Origin: Clostridia bacterium
GTDB taxonomy: Bacteria; Bacillota; Clostridia; UBA1212; UBA1255
NCBI GenBank assembly: GCA_017517275.1
Contig: JAFWZX010000031.1
Span: forward strand, 54,393-118,392
Length of the DNA: 64,000 nt
Reading direction: 5' to 3'
The translations under genes were made by a program, and so were the position numbers. Within the stretch, counting starts at the first letter, position 1; every line of letters starts with the position of its first letter. Under the pieces are notes generated by a model. That model was not told where the DNA came from. It made no database searches and worked only from the letters and a program-made list of their open reading frames with translations. Shown here piece after piece: positions 36,688 to 45,516 of the stretch.

Positions 36688-37712
36688 ATATTCTTTTAGA
36701 TACTATGGGAGGAGATAATGCTCCTTACGCAATGGTACGTGGAGCACTGGATGCATTAAAAATACAAGAGGGTTTTGAAGTAACACTTCTTGGCGATGAG
36801 GCGGCTATAGAAAATATTCTTATCAACGAAGAATATAATAAAGATCGCTTGCATATAAGACATACAACACAGGAAATTACTAATAACGATAAGCCTACTA
36901 AAGCTATAAAAATCAAAACTGACTCATCTATGGTTGTAGGTTTTAATATGTTGAAGAATAATGAGGGAGACGTTTTTATTTCCACAGGAAGCAGCGGCGC
37001 GTTATTGGTTGGAGCTGTGACGATTTTAAGGAGAATACCGGGAATTGACAGACCGGCATTGGGCACTGTGATTCCAAGTAAAAAAGGCAGAGTGCTTCTG
37101 ATTGATGCAGGCCTTAATATGACTTGCAGACCGGAACATTATCAACAATTTGCTTATATGGGTTCTGCTTATATGAAGGCTGTATTTGAGACGGACAATC
37201 CGAAAGTCGGCCTTGTAAACGTAGGAACTGAAGAAGGCAAGGGAACTTCTGTTGTCAATGAAGCAAACGATCTTCTTAAAGGTTCCAATGTTAATTACGT
37301 AGGATACGTTGAAGGCAAAGATATTTTGTTGGGTACAGCAGACGTTGTGGTCACAGACGGCTTTACCGGAAACGTAATACTCAAACTAATAGAAGGCGCA
37401 TCTGATTTCTTTTTATCCGGAGTAAAAGATGTTTTTACTTCGCGGTTTTTCACTAAAATCGGTGCTCTCTTTTTAAAAAAAGGTTTTAAAGCCTTTAAGA
37501 AAACGCTGGATCCTGATGTAAATGGAGGAGCCCCTATCCTTGGCGTAAATGGGCTTGTTATTAAAAGTCACGGTAACTCCACTGCCAAAACAATTAAGCA
37601 TGTAATCCTTAAGGCGGACGCGTTGGCACGTTCTACTTATATGGATGACATAAAAAAAGAACTTGAGAATATGTCTCATGATGAGAGTGAGATTCTCCAG
37701 GACAATATTTAA
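36672..37712 (+). CDS. plsX: Phosphate acyltransferase PlsX
   Basis: Converts acyl-ACP to acyl-phosphate for phosphatidic acid synthesis, working at the membrane surface with PlsY. The protein has the signature NILLDTMGGDNAP, FISTGSSGALLVGA, PALGTVIPSKKG, LVNVGTEEGKG, and VTDGFTGNVILKLIEG. ATG 36672 (346 aa) has AGGAG five bases upstream; GTG 36684 (342 aa) would start the protein exactly as in most family members and is a fair alternative. It overlaps fapR and precedes acpP by 33 bases. Confidence 0.94.
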   Translation: MRSLVNILLDTMGGDNAPYAMVRGALDALKIQEGFEVTLLGDEAAIENILINEEYNKDRLHIRHTTQEITNNDKPTKAIKIKTDSSMVVGFNMLKNNEGDVFISTGSSGALLVGAVTILRRIPGIDRPALGTVIPSKKGRVLLIDAGLNMTCRPEHYQQFAYMGSAYMKAVFETDNPKVGLVNVGTEEGKGTSVVNEANDLLKGSNVNYVGYVEGKDILLGTADVVVTDGFTGNVILKLIEGASDFFLSGVKDVFTSRFFTKIGALFLKKGFKAFKKTLDPDVNGGAPILGVNGLVIKSHGNSTAKTIKHVILKADALARSTYMDDIKKELENMSHDESEILQDNI

Positions 37713-37745
37713 CAATTGCGATAAAAGCAGAAAGGAAATTATATT

Positions 37746-37970
37746 ATGTTTGAAAAAATCAGAGACATCATTGTTGAACAATTAGGAGTAGAGGAAAGTC
37801 AGGTTACGTTAGAATCTTCTTTTGTAGAAGATCTTGGCGCAGACTCTCTTGATATCGTAGAGCTTATCATGGCTCTTGAGGATGCATTTGACGTTGAGAT
37901 TCCTGATAGCGATGCAGAGAAAATCGCTACAGTTGGAGATGCAGTAGAGTACGTAAAATCTTTAAAATGA
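37746..37970 (+). CDS. acpP: Acyl carrier protein
   Basis: Carries growing acyl chains on a phosphopantetheine arm. The 74-aa acidic protein has the canonical attachment site [12 protein letters not shown] with Ser34, and [20 protein letters not shown] in the last helix. AGAAAGGAAATTAT supplies the ribosome site before ATG 37746. The gene lies between plsX and rnc, as in many Firmicutes, and its stop overlaps the rnc start by four bases. Confidence 0.97.
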   Translation: MFEKIRDIIVEQLGVEESQVTLESSFVEDLGADSLDIVELIMALEDAFDVEIPDSDAEKIATVGDAVEYVKSLK

Positions 37971-38650
37971 TGATAGATATTTCTGAATTAGAAAGCGCCG
38001 TCGGACATGTTTTTCACAAACGTGAATTAGCGTTTACGGCGCTTACTCACATTTCATACGCGAATGAGCGAAGTTGTGTTAGCAATCAAAGGCTTGAGTT
38101 TTTAGGTGACTCAGTACTTAGTCTTGTTGTCAGCAGATACTTATACGATAATTACTCATATATGAGAGAGGGCGATTTGACGAAGCTCCGGGCAAGTGTT
38201 GTTTGCGAAGGAACACTTGCAGAGATGGCAAGGAAAATCAATCTCACGTCGTACATGCGATTCGGAGTAGGTGAAAAGCTGACAGGCGGAGCAGAGAAGG
38301 AATCAATTCAGGCAGACTGCTTTGAAAGCATCCTTGCTGCTGTATTTCTGGATTCTGATTTAGAAACTGTTTCTCGCGTCCTTCTTGACAATCTTGGCAT
38401 GAAAGACGTTATAAGGGGACATGCAGCTACTTTCCGGAAAATTGACTATAAGACGGCTTTGCAAGAGAAAGTTACGGCTGCCGGCGGCATGGTAAGATAT
38501 GAAATATATGATTCAGAAGGACCGGACCACCAGAAAACTTTCTATGCAAAAGTATACGTTACAATTAATTCACTGCAAATTATTGAAAAAGGGCAGGGAA
38601 AATCAAAAAAAGATGCCCAACAGGATGCAGCTTCAAAAGTAAATTTCTAA
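37967..38650 (+). CDS. rnc: Ribonuclease III
   Basis: Cuts double-stranded RNA in rRNA processing and mRNA turnover. The 227-aa protein has the nuclease signature [18 protein letters not shown], a second acidic site in [17 protein letters not shown], and a C-terminal double-stranded-RNA-binding domain (about 155-225) with [21 protein letters not shown] and [14 protein letters not shown]. The start is ATG 37967 (or 37970), overlapping the acpP stop. A hairpin terminator follows at 38657. Confidence 0.96.
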   Translation: MMIDISELESAVGHVFHKRELAFTALTHISYANERSCVSNQRLEFLGDSVLSLVVSRYLYDNYSYMREGDLTKLRASVVCEGTLAEMARKINLTSYMRFGVGEKLTGGAEKESIQADCFESILAAVFLDSDLETVSRVLLDNLGMKDVIRGHAATFRKIDYKTALQEKVTAAGGMVRYEIYDSEGPDHQKTFYAKVYVTINSLQIIEKGQGKSKKDAQQDAASKVNF

Positions 38651-38654
38651 TATT

Positions 38655-39344
38655 TTAAGACGATATGCATATGTCGTCTTTTATTTTATTATATTTACCT
38701 TCCTTTATACCGGGCACGTTCATTATATCTTCAATTCGTAAGAACGGACCGTTTTCTTCTCTGTATGATATTATTGATTTGGCCGTGCTTGCTCCTATTC
38801 CGCTTAATGTCATAAGCTGAGCTACAGATGCAGTATTTATATTAACCATTTTACTGTTTTCGCCTTGATCTGCATCTGGAGGATCGGAGTGATTACCGCT
38901 GATACCGGGGCTAATGAGCCATGTCTTATCTGCGTCTTTCTTTGACGGAATTCTTATTTGCATTCCGTCGGATATCTTCATGGCAAGATTGGCCGCTTCT
39001 GTATCGGCATCATCAGTAAATCCTCCTGCCAAGATAATAGCATCGTACAGTATTTCACCGGGAGCGACGTATATTACCCCCGGGTTAACAATACAGCCTG
39101 TCAGATGAATTGCATATCTTGTCTCAGCTTCATTACTTTGATACGGTGTGGGACACAAAGTAGCTTTGGGGATAAAGAGAATCGTGTTCTCCGGTTTGTC
39201 GCTATCGGATACGGAACCGGAAGGTTTATTATATACTATTAATGCATAACCTATAATCGCGCAAACAACAAGCAGCAGCAACAATAAAAAAATACACTTC
39301 TTCTTACTGAGCAGGAAAACTCTGCCCCATAATCGGACTTGCAT
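38655..39344 (-). CDS. comEA: ComEA-like DNA-binding competence protein
   Basis: Membrane-anchored DNA receptor for natural transformation. The 229-aa protein has a short basic tail, one membrane helix (about residues 16-36), an SLBB domain (about 75-135: HLTGCIVNPGVIYVAPGEIL, ILAGGFTDDADTEAANLAMK) and a C-terminal pair of helix-hairpin-helix motifs (VNINTASVAQLMTLSGIGAS, then MNVPGIKEGKYNKI). ATG 39342-39344 has AAAGGAGG six bases upstream on the minus strand. No comEC or comEB follows, so the uptake channel must be encoded elsewhere; competence is not proven by this gene alone. Confidence 0.9.
   Translation of the reverse strand: MQVRLWGRVFLLSKKKCIFLLLLLLVVCAIIGYALIVYNKPSGSVSDSDKPENTILFIPKATLCPTPYQSNEAETRYAIHLTGCIVNPGVIYVAPGEILYDAIILAGGFTDDADTEAANLAMKISDGMQIRIPSKKDADKTWLISPGISGNHSDPPDADQGENSKMVNINTASVAQLMTLSGIGASTAKSIISYREENGPFLRIEDIMNVPGIKEGKYNKIKDDICISS
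38657..38690 (+). terminator. Terminator after rnc
   Basis: AAGACGA (38657-38663) pairs with TCGTCTT (38674-38680) around a partly paired TATGCATATG, followed by TTATTTTATT. It overlaps the 3' end of the convergent comEA gene. On the minus strand no T run follows the hairpin, so termination is expected only rightwards. Confidence 0.8.
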
Positions 39345-39400
39345 ACATTGCCTCCTTTATATTCAATTTGTAACCAAGTTGCCGCCACGGCCTTGAAAAC

Positions 39401-39429
39401 AGTATATCCTCTGTGAAGAAAAAAGGCAA
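39401..39429 (-). promoter_or_regulatory. comEA promoter (minus strand)
   Basis: Read on the minus strand, TTGCCT (39429-39424) and TATACT (39406-39401) are 17 bases apart, about 57 bases before the comEA start. Confidence 0.6.
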
Positions 39430-39460
39430 GAGCAATGGTTTGAAATAGATAAGAATTGTG

Positions 39461-39490
39461 TTGACTTTGCGATAACCTGATTGATATAAT
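39461..39490 (+). promoter_or_regulatory. Promoter of the zinc-ribbon membrane protein
   Basis: TTGACT (39461-39466) and TATAAT (39485-39490) with an 18-base spacer, about 30 bases before the start at 39523. It is back-to-back with the comEA promoter. Confidence 0.75.
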
Positions 39491-39522
39491 TAGACGAAGA
39501 AATTACATTGGAGGTTTTTACA

Positions 39523-40128
39523 ATGAATAAGGTACAAAGAAGTATTAATTTAATTGCAATTCTTGCTTACGTATTACTTGGTGTAATGCTTTTCGTTTCA
39601 ATTACGTATTCTGTATTAATTCTTATCGGATTGATGCTTTTCACAATCGTTTTGGCAAAGAATGAAGAAGATAACAAGGCAATTATTCCTGTTACGGGAG
39701 CAGTTGGTTTATATTTTGCATATTCTGCAGTAAAGGTTGTATTTACTATTTTTGATAGAATAATCAGCAAGATTCAATCATGGAGACTTGAGGGTCTTGA
39801 GGAGAAGATTAAGGATTACAGCGGTGAGAAGCTGGAGAAATACATCAAGCAACATGCTAAGCTCGTTGAACGTATTGAAGCAGATACTTTTGGTGAAGTT
39901 GTTGAAGTAATTATGTTTATCCTTGCTATCGGTGTTATTGCCCTTTGTGCATTGTCTGTTATTTCACTGCTCTCCGGCAAAGATTTCCGCAACTCAATTG
40001 TTGGCAAAATCGTATCTCCCGTTGTTGTAGGCAAAGATGCTGCAAAGGTTAATTCTATCTGCCCTAACTGCGGCAAAGTGATTAAAGGTGAATTCTGCGC
40101 TAATTGCGGAACAAAGAAACAAAACTAA
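39523..40128 (+). CDS. Membrane protein with C-terminal zinc ribbon
   Basis: Unrecognised function. The 201-aa protein has hydrophobic segments near residues 8-45, 55-80 and 125-150, a charged helical stretch between them (LEGLEEKIKDYSGEKLEKYIKQHAKLVERIEAD), and a C-terminal double-knuckle zinc ribbon CPNCGKVIKGEFCANCG. Such ribbons at the end of small membrane proteins usually face the cytoplasm. ATG 39523 is set by GGAGG at 39510-39514. It has its own promoter and a hairpin downstream, so it is probably monocistronic. Confidence 0.75.
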   Translation: MNKVQRSINLIAILAYVLLGVMLFVSITYSVLILIGLMLFTIVLAKNEEDNKAIIPVTGAVGLYFAYSAVKVVFTIFDRIISKIQSWRLEGLEEKIKDYSGEKLEKYIKQHAKLVERIEADTFGEVVEVIMFILAIGVIALCALSVISLLSGKDFRNSIVGKIVSPVVVGKDAAKVNSICPNCGKVIKGEFCANCGTKKQN

Positions 40129-40153
40129 TAATTATTTTTTATAAGATTTTTAT

Positions 40154-40190
40154 AAGGCACTTGCGTTTGTAAGTGCCTTGAATTGTTTTA
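40154..40190 (+). terminator. Hairpin terminator after the zinc-ribbon gene
   Basis: AAGGCACTT (40154-40162) pairs with AAGTGCCTT (40171-40179) around an eight-base loop. The T run after it (GAATTGTTTT) is weak, so read-through into the rhamnosidase gene, which has no clear promoter of its own, is possible. Confidence 0.7.
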
Positions 40191-40203
40191 ACAGGGGGCT
40201 TAT

Positions 40204-42786
40204 ATGCTTAAAATTAACGATATAAGGATGAATTATGGACGTGGAAGTATTTCTGCTACAGCAAAGCCGGCGTTTACGTGGAAACTAACTTCTTTTGGCA
40301 ATACTCAGAGCAAACAAGCAGGATACGAATTGAGCATTTTTATAAAAGACATGGCGGGCGATAAAACAGTATGGAGTTCCGGCTACGTACAAAGCAATAA
40401 ACAAGAATGCCGTCTTGCAGATATGTGTGATGTGCGTTTACCGGCTTTTTATGAGACGAATGGTGAAAATCTATATGTACGCCTCTGTGTTACAGACAAT
40501 GATAATAATAAAAGCAATGTGTTCAAGCAGCGCTTTGTAGTTGGTCAATTCGATACTTGGCCGGCAAAATGGATTATAGATTCTTATGAACCTTGTTCTA
40601 AGGCTATGTATTTTACAAAGGATTTTACGTTAAACAAGGATGATATATCGTATGCTGCTCTTTGTGTATGCGGTATCGGTTATCATAAAGTATATATTAA
40701 CGGACATGAAGTGGATGATGCCGTATTGCAACCGCTTCATACTGATTATAGTGCAAGATGCACGTATGTTCTTAGTGAAAACGTACAAAAATATTACGTT
40801 AATGGTTTAAATCATATAACGGTCGTTGTCGGAGACGGCTGGAGAAGAATAAACAGTGATTTTGTCAGACTTGCAACAGGACACAGGAAGATAGCGTTAG
40901 ACGGTAATCCTGCAATGACTGCCGTGATTATAAATAAGACGCCTACTTCAACTACGTCGATTATCAGTGACGACACGTGGCAAGTATCATACGGACCGAT
41001 TGTTTTCAATAACTTGTTTGACGGTGAACAATATGATGCAAGATTGGAAGCAGAAGCAGATGAAAGAAACGTAATCGTAACAGATGCACCTTGTTGTGAA
41101 ATGAACGTGCAGGAGATTGCACCGATACGCGAACAAGAAGAATATAAGCCTATTGGGGTATTTAAGAAATATATCGAAGGAAAGCCTGTTTATATTTGCG
41201 ATTTCGGACAAAATATGGCCGGCTTATGTAAATTGACTTTACCTGACGGTTTAAACGCAGGTCAAAAAATTATTATAAAATATGCAGAGCTTATCAAAGA
41301 AGACGGTACGTTGTTTATGGACCCGCTCAGGGGAGCAAAATGCACGGATAGCTATATTGCAGACGGAAACGGTAAGGATTTACCTTATTGGCAGCCGATA
41401 TTTACGTATCACGGTTTCAGGTATGCTCAGATAGAGAATTATGATACGGCTGTAGACGGCTTTGAGAAGGAGAAAATCATTGCGGTAGCAATGTATTCCG
41501 ATATTGCAAGCACCAGCTCTTTTGTTTGCGGCAATACAATGATTAACCAGATTCATAAGAATTCGGTGCAAACTGAGAAGTCCAATATTCACGGAGTTCT
41601 TACTGACTGTCCTCAAAGAGATGAACGCATGGGATGGATGAATGACGCCACGGTAAGATATGACTCGACTCCGTATAATTTTGACGTCGGCCATATTTTT
41701 CCGAAAATTGTTAGAGATATTAAAGACTCGCAGACAGAAGCAGGTATTACGTGTACAGCTCCTTATATATACGGCCAAAGGCCTACGGATCCTGTATGCT
41801 CGTCATATTTGATCGCTGGATGGAATGCATATTTACATACAGGAAATATTGATATTATCAAGGAAGGGTACAGTGGCTTTAAGCTATGGGAGGAAACGCT
41901 TCTTAACCGCAGTGACGAATATATAGTAAACTATTCATACTACGGAGACTGGGCTTCGCCCTCCTTTGTCTGCCGATCGGAGGAGGATGCATATTCAAAG
42001 ATTACGCCCGGGCGCTTGATGTCTACAGGGTATTCATATTTTAACTGTAAAATGCTTGTGAACATGGCAAAGCTCTTAGGCTTTGAAGATGATGTTATAT
42101 GTTATAACGATCTTGCAGATAAGATAAAAGCTGCGTATATTAAGGAATTTTACGATAAAAGTACGTATAAATTTGCAACGGGCTCTCAGGCTTGTCAGGT
42201 CTTTTCACTTTTCACAGGTATTGCGCCGGAAGAAGACCGAAAGCAAATTATCAAGGTTGTTCACGAGGAACTTGTGAATAATAATTATTGCATTACAACA
42301 GGTAATCTGTGTACAAGATATTTACTTGAAATGCTTTGTGAATACGGTTACGTCGAAGATGCTTATGCAATCATGACAAAGACAGATTATCCGTCTTTTG
42401 GATTAATGATCAATAATGAAGCTACTACAATCTGGGAACGTTTTGAATTGAAGAAAAATCCAAGTATGAATTCACATAATCATCCTATGTACGGAGCTGT
42501 GGATTATTGGTGCTTTGCATATCTTTGCGGAATAAAGGTAAAGGACGAGGCTGCATCATACGTTGAAATCAAACCTTATGTACCTGCAGATATGAATTAT
42601 GCCAATGCAACGTATGCATCTGTAAAAGGTGATATTGAGGTGAAATGGGTGCGCCGTTATGGCAATCTTTCTTTATACGTTACGTTGCCTGTGGGAACGC
42701 GAGCTCAAGTTCAGTGGGGAGGTAAGATTTACCATGCCGAGCCCGGATCACACGTTTATGTAGTAGAGGATACTGCTAACCTTTAA
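40204..42786 (+). CDS. Alpha-L-rhamnosidase, GH78
   Basis: Releases terminal alpha-L-rhamnose from plant glycans, pectin fragments or flavonoid glycosides. The 860-aa protein has the family order: N-terminal beta domains (about 1-330) with GIGYHKVYINGHEVDDAVLQPLHTDY-like sequence, VGDGWRR and ICDFGQNMAGL, then the (alpha/alpha)6 catalytic barrel with TDCPQRDERMGWMNDATV, where the Glu in DER is the probable general acid, and WERFE. No signal peptide is present, so it acts on imported oligosaccharides. No rhamnose catabolic genes lie beside it. Confidence 0.9.
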   Translation: MLKINDIRMNYGRGSISATAKPAFTWKLTSFGNTQSKQAGYELSIFIKDMAGDKTVWSSGYVQSNKQECRLADMCDVRLPAFYETNGENLYVRLCVTDNDNNKSNVFKQRFVVGQFDTWPAKWIIDSYEPCSKAMYFTKDFTLNKDDISYAALCVCGIGYHKVYINGHEVDDAVLQPLHTDYSARCTYVLSENVQKYYVNGLNHITVVVGDGWRRINSDFVRLATGHRKIALDGNPAMTAVIINKTPTSTTSIISDDTWQVSYGPIVFNNLFDGEQYDARLEAEADERNVIVTDAPCCEMNVQEIAPIREQEEYKPIGVFKKYIEGKPVYICDFGQNMAGLCKLTLPDGLNAGQKIIIKYAELIKEDGTLFMDPLRGAKCTDSYIADGNGKDLPYWQPIFTYHGFRYAQIENYDTAVDGFEKEKIIAVAMYSDIASTSSFVCGNTMINQIHKNSVQTEKSNIHGVLTDCPQRDERMGWMNDATVRYDSTPYNFDVGHIFPKIVRDIKDSQTEAGITCTAPYIYGQRPTDPVCSSYLIAGWNAYLHTGNIDIIKEGYSGFKLWEETLLNRSDEYIVNYSYYGDWASPSFVCRSEEDAYSKITPGRLMSTGYSYFNCKMLVNMAKLLGFEDDVICYNDLADKIKAAYIKEFYDKSTYKFATGSQACQVFSLFTGIAPEEDRKQIIKVVHEELVNNNYCITTGNLCTRYLLEMLCEYGYVEDAYAIMTKTDYPSFGLMINNEATTIWERFELKKNPSMNSHNHPMYGAVDYWCFAYLCGIKVKDEAASYVEIKPYVPADMNYANATYASVKGDIEVKWVRRYGNLSLYVTLPVGTRAQVQWGGKIYHAEPGSHVYVVEDTANL

Positions 42787-42807
42787 TAGTATAAGCATAA
42801 TAAGAAA

Positions 42808-42842
42808 TTTCCGGAGGAAATGTTCTTCCGGAAAACTTTTTG
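42808..42842 (+). terminator. Terminator after the rhamnosidase gene
   Basis: A 27-base hairpin (42808-42834) with TTTCCGGA and TCCGGAAA arms, extended inward by further pairs including one G-T wobble, is followed by ACTTTTT. Confidence 0.85.
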
Positions 42843-42850
42843 ATTAGTAC

Positions 42851-42879
42851 TTGACTTTAGCACATTAAAGCGCTAAAAT
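42851..42879 (+). promoter_or_regulatory. Promoter of the amino acid ABC importer
   Basis: TTGACT (42851-42856) and TAAAAT (42874-42879) with a 17-base spacer, about 30 bases before the binding-protein start. Confidence 0.75.
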
Positions 42880-42911
42880 ATCGGAACATAAATTACTCTT
42901 GGAGGTTTAAC

Positions 42912-43712
42912 ATGAAAAAGTTAGTTGCCATTTTATTAGTTGCCATGCTTACAGTTACAATGTTTTCCGGTTGTTCTTCAAGCGAAGATTGGGAATATAT
43001 TGAGGGAAAGGGAGAACTCGTTGTAGGTATTACACTTTTTGCTCCTATGAACTATTATAAAGACGAAGCTAAGAAAGACCTTGTAGGTTTTGAGACAGAA
43101 TTTGCTCAGGCTGTTTGCGCGCAGTTAGGTATCAAGGCTAAATTCCAGGTTATTGAGTGGAATTCAAAGGAGACGGAACTTAAAGCTAAGAATATTGACT
43201 GTGTTTGGAACGGTATGACAATTACTGATGAACGTAAAGCCAATATGGACATTTCTATTCCTTATCTTGAAAACAGACAGGTTATGGTAGTTAAAGCAGC
43301 CGATCTTGAGAAGTACAACGATCAGGCTAATATTGCAGGAAGCAAGGTTGTTGCAGAAACAAAATCAGCAGGTGAAGAAGTTGCTAAAACAAATGAGATG
43401 TTCAAGGATGCTACGTTTACAGCAGTTGATACACAGGCAAAAGCTCTTATGGAGGTTGCTGCAGGTACTGCTGATATAGCAGTTGTTGACTACGTTATGT
43501 CAATCGGTTCTATCGGTGAGGGCACAAGCTATACGGACCTTGTTGTAACTTCACAAAAATTCAGTCCCGAACAGTACGGTATTGCTTTCAGAAAGGATAG
43601 TCCCGAAACACTTGAAAAAGTAAACGGAGCTATTAAGGCTTTGGCAGAGAACGGCAAGCTTGCTGAGATTGCTGCTAAATATAAGCTTCAGGATCTGCTT
43701 ATCGTAGAATAA
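42912..43712 (+). CDS. Polar amino acid ABC transporter, substrate-binding lipoprotein
   Basis: Receptor of a polar amino acid importer (SBP_bac_3 family), lipid-anchored. The 266-aa protein has a signal peptide with lipobox FSGC, then GELVVGITLFAPMNYYKD and GFETEFAQAVCAQLGIKAKFQVIEW, the KNIDCVWNGMTITDERK segment and QYGIAFRKDSPE. The VGITLFAPMNY start segment, GFE and the ITDER loop place it with glutamine, cystine or general polar amino acid binders; the exact ligand is not clear. GGAGG stands before ATG 42912. First gene of a four-gene operon. Confidence 0.92.
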   Translation: MKKLVAILLVAMLTVTMFSGCSSSEDWEYIEGKGELVVGITLFAPMNYYKDEAKKDLVGFETEFAQAVCAQLGIKAKFQVIEWNSKETELKAKNIDCVWNGMTITDERKANMDISIPYLENRQVMVVKAADLEKYNDQANIAGSKVVAETKSAGEEVAKTNEMFKDATFTAVDTQAKALMEVAAGTADIAVVDYVMSIGSIGEGTSYTDLVVTSQKFSPEQYGIAFRKDSPETLEKVNGAIKALAENGKLAEIAAKYKLQDLLIVE

Positions 43713-43740
43713 TTATTTATTAACCGGAGGGTCTTCTTTT

Positions 43741-44418
43741 ATGACTTTTGAGTCGTTTTGCAATGTTACACTTAGTTTGCTGACCGCATTCAAAGAGAAT
43801 GTTGTAATTTTTGTAATCACATTATTATGTGCAATACCGCTTGGTTTACTGATGACCTTCGGTTCAATGTCAAAATTTAAGCCGTTAAAATGGCTTGTCA
43901 GAACGTTTGTCTGGATCATCAGGGGTACGCCCTTGATGCTCCAGCTTTTTATATTTATGTACGGTCCGGGGTTATTATTCGGAATTGTGTACCCGGATTC
44001 CATTTTCGGAATAACGATTAATAACAGAATGATTGCGGCGCTTCTTGCTTTTATTATCAACTATGCCGCATATTTTTCAGAAATATACAGAGGCGGAATT
44101 GAAAGTATACCGAAAGGTCAATACGAAGCAGGCCAGGTGCTTGGTATGACAAAGTCTCAGGTATTCTTTAAAGTTGTACTTATGCAGGTTGTTAAAAGAA
44201 TTGTACCGCCTATGGGTAATGAAATTATCACTTTAGTAAAAGACACGTCTCTTGCAAGGGTTATTGCAGTAGGCGAGATTATGATGACCGCAAATGAATA
44301 TGCGGCAGACGGCATTATTTGGCCACTTTTCTACACAGCAGTATTCTTCTTGCTATTCTGCGGTGTTCTTACAGTATTGTTTAGTAAAGTTGAGAAAAAA
44401 TTGGATTATTACCGTTAA
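43741..44418 (+). CDS. Polar amino acid ABC transporter, permease
   Basis: Channel subunit of the His/Glu/Gln/Arg/opine family. The 225-aa protein has about five membrane helices, FVWIIRGTPLMLQLF near the start and the ATPase-docking loop GQYEAGQVLGMTKSQVFFKVVLMQ. A single permease gene suggests a homodimeric channel. ATG 43741 follows CGGAGGG, 28 bases after the binding protein and 17 bases before the ATPase gene. Confidence 0.94.
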   Translation: MTFESFCNVTLSLLTAFKENVVIFVITLLCAIPLGLLMTFGSMSKFKPLKWLVRTFVWIIRGTPLMLQLFIFMYGPGLLFGIVYPDSIFGITINNRMIAALLAFIINYAAYFSEIYRGGIESIPKGQYEAGQVLGMTKSQVFFKVVLMQVVKRIVPPMGNEIITLVKDTSLARVIAVGEIMMTANEYAADGIIWPLFYTAVFFLLFCGVLTVLFSKVEKKLDYYR

Positions 44419-44435
44419 TAATAGAGGATATAAAA

Positions 44436-45221
44436 ATGTCAGTTTTAGAAGTAAAAGGTATTAAAAAAAGCTTCGGCTCAAATAATGTTTTAAAAGGCAT
44501 AGATTTTTCACTTGAAAAAGGTGAGGTGCTTGCGATTATAGGTTCTTCAGGCAGCGGAAAGACCACGCTTCTTCGATGTCTGAATTTTCTTGAAACGCCT
44601 GACAGCGGAGAAATATACGTTAATGGTAAGCTGCTGCTCGATCCGTCAAGACCGGATACGATGAATGAGAAGGATATTAGAACCAAAAGACTTCATTTCG
44701 GTTTGGTTTTTCAGTCTTTTAATCTGTTTCCGCAGTATACAGTTATTAAAAATATAACACTTGCTCAGGAGCTTTTAGCAAAAGAACGGCCTGATTACAA
44801 AGCTGACAAAAAGAAGATATTAGAAGATATATATAACAACTCTATAAAAATTCTTGATAGAGTAGGACTGTTAGAAAAAGAAAAGGCATATCCCTGTGAG
44901 TTATCGGGAGGTCAGCAACAAAGAGTTGCAATCGCAAGAGCTCTTGCGATGAGGCCTGAGATATTATGCTTTGATGAGCCTACCTCGGCGCTTGATCCTG
45001 AACTTACCGGCGAGGTATTGAAAGTTATAAGGGGCCTTAAATCATCAGACAGTACAATGATTGTAGTAACACATGAGATAGAATTTGCCAGAAACGTAGC
45101 AGACAAGGTTATTTACATGGCAGACGGTGTAATAGAGGAGATGGGCACACCGGCTCAGGTAATAGATAATCCCCAATCTGAAAAAGCAAAGGCATTTCTC
45201 AGCAATATTTTTAAGCAATGA
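44436..45221 (+). CDS. Polar amino acid ABC transporter, ATP-binding protein
   Basis: ATPase that drives the importer. The 261-aa protein has Walker A GSSGSGKTT, the Q-loop VFQSFNLFPQ, the signature LSGGQQQR, Walker B ILCFDEP and the switch His in VTHE. It ends in the usual VIDNPQSEKAKAFLSNIF. A 20-residue insertion between Q-loop and signature (ERPDYKADKKKILEDIYNNS) is somewhat longer than in GlnQ. Its stop overlaps an ATG of the following regulator gene by four bases. Confidence 0.95.
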   Translation: MSVLEVKGIKKSFGSNNVLKGIDFSLEKGEVLAIIGSSGSGKTTLLRCLNFLETPDSGEIYVNGKLLLDPSRPDTMNEKDIRTKRLHFGLVFQSFNLFPQYTVIKNITLAQELLAKERPDYKADKKKILEDIYNNSIKILDRVGLLEKEKAYPCELSGGQQQRVAIARALAMRPEILCFDEPTSALDPELTGEVLKVIRGLKSSDSTMIVVTHEIEFARNVADKVIYMADGVIEEMGTPAQVIDNPQSEKAKAFLSNIFKQ

Positions 45222-45238
45222 CACAGGAAGAGACTAAC

Positions 45239-45508
45239 ATGAACGATTTTGAAAAAGAAGATTTAGATAAATTCTATAATGCCGTATTGAAATTAAAAAA
45301 TATAGATGAGTGCTACAAATTTTTTGAAGACGTATTTACAATTAAGGAGTTAAATACAGTAGCTCAACGTCTTGAAGTTGCACGTTTGCTCAAGGCAAAC
45401 ATGACTTTCTCAGAAATTGAAAAGAAAACAGGTGCATCCTCTGCGACTATTTCAAGAGTAAACAGATCTCTTCAACATGGCGCAGGCGGATATGATATTG
45501 TAATTTAA
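45239..45508 (+). CDS. TrpR/YerC-family regulator
   Basis: Small DNA-binding protein of 89 aa, resembling the YerC/YecD TrpR-related family. The helix-turn-helix is clear: FTIKELNTVAQRLEVARLLKA, then MTFSEIEKKTGASSATISRVNR. The role in this family is not well known; by position it may respond to an amino acid and control the importer operon. ATG 45239 is supported by AGGAAGAG at 45225-45232; an ATG at 45218 overlapping the ATPase stop is the alternative (96 aa). Confidence 0.88.
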   Translation: MNDFEKEDLDKFYNAVLKLKNIDECYKFFEDVFTIKELNTVAQRLEVARLLKANMTFSEIEKKTGASSATISRVNRSLQHGAGGYDIVI

Positions 45509-45516
45509 CTGTCAAA

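Noticed and set aside
38657..38690. Two-way terminator for rnc and comEA
   Set aside because: Only the plus strand has a T run after the hairpin, so it is called for rnc alone.
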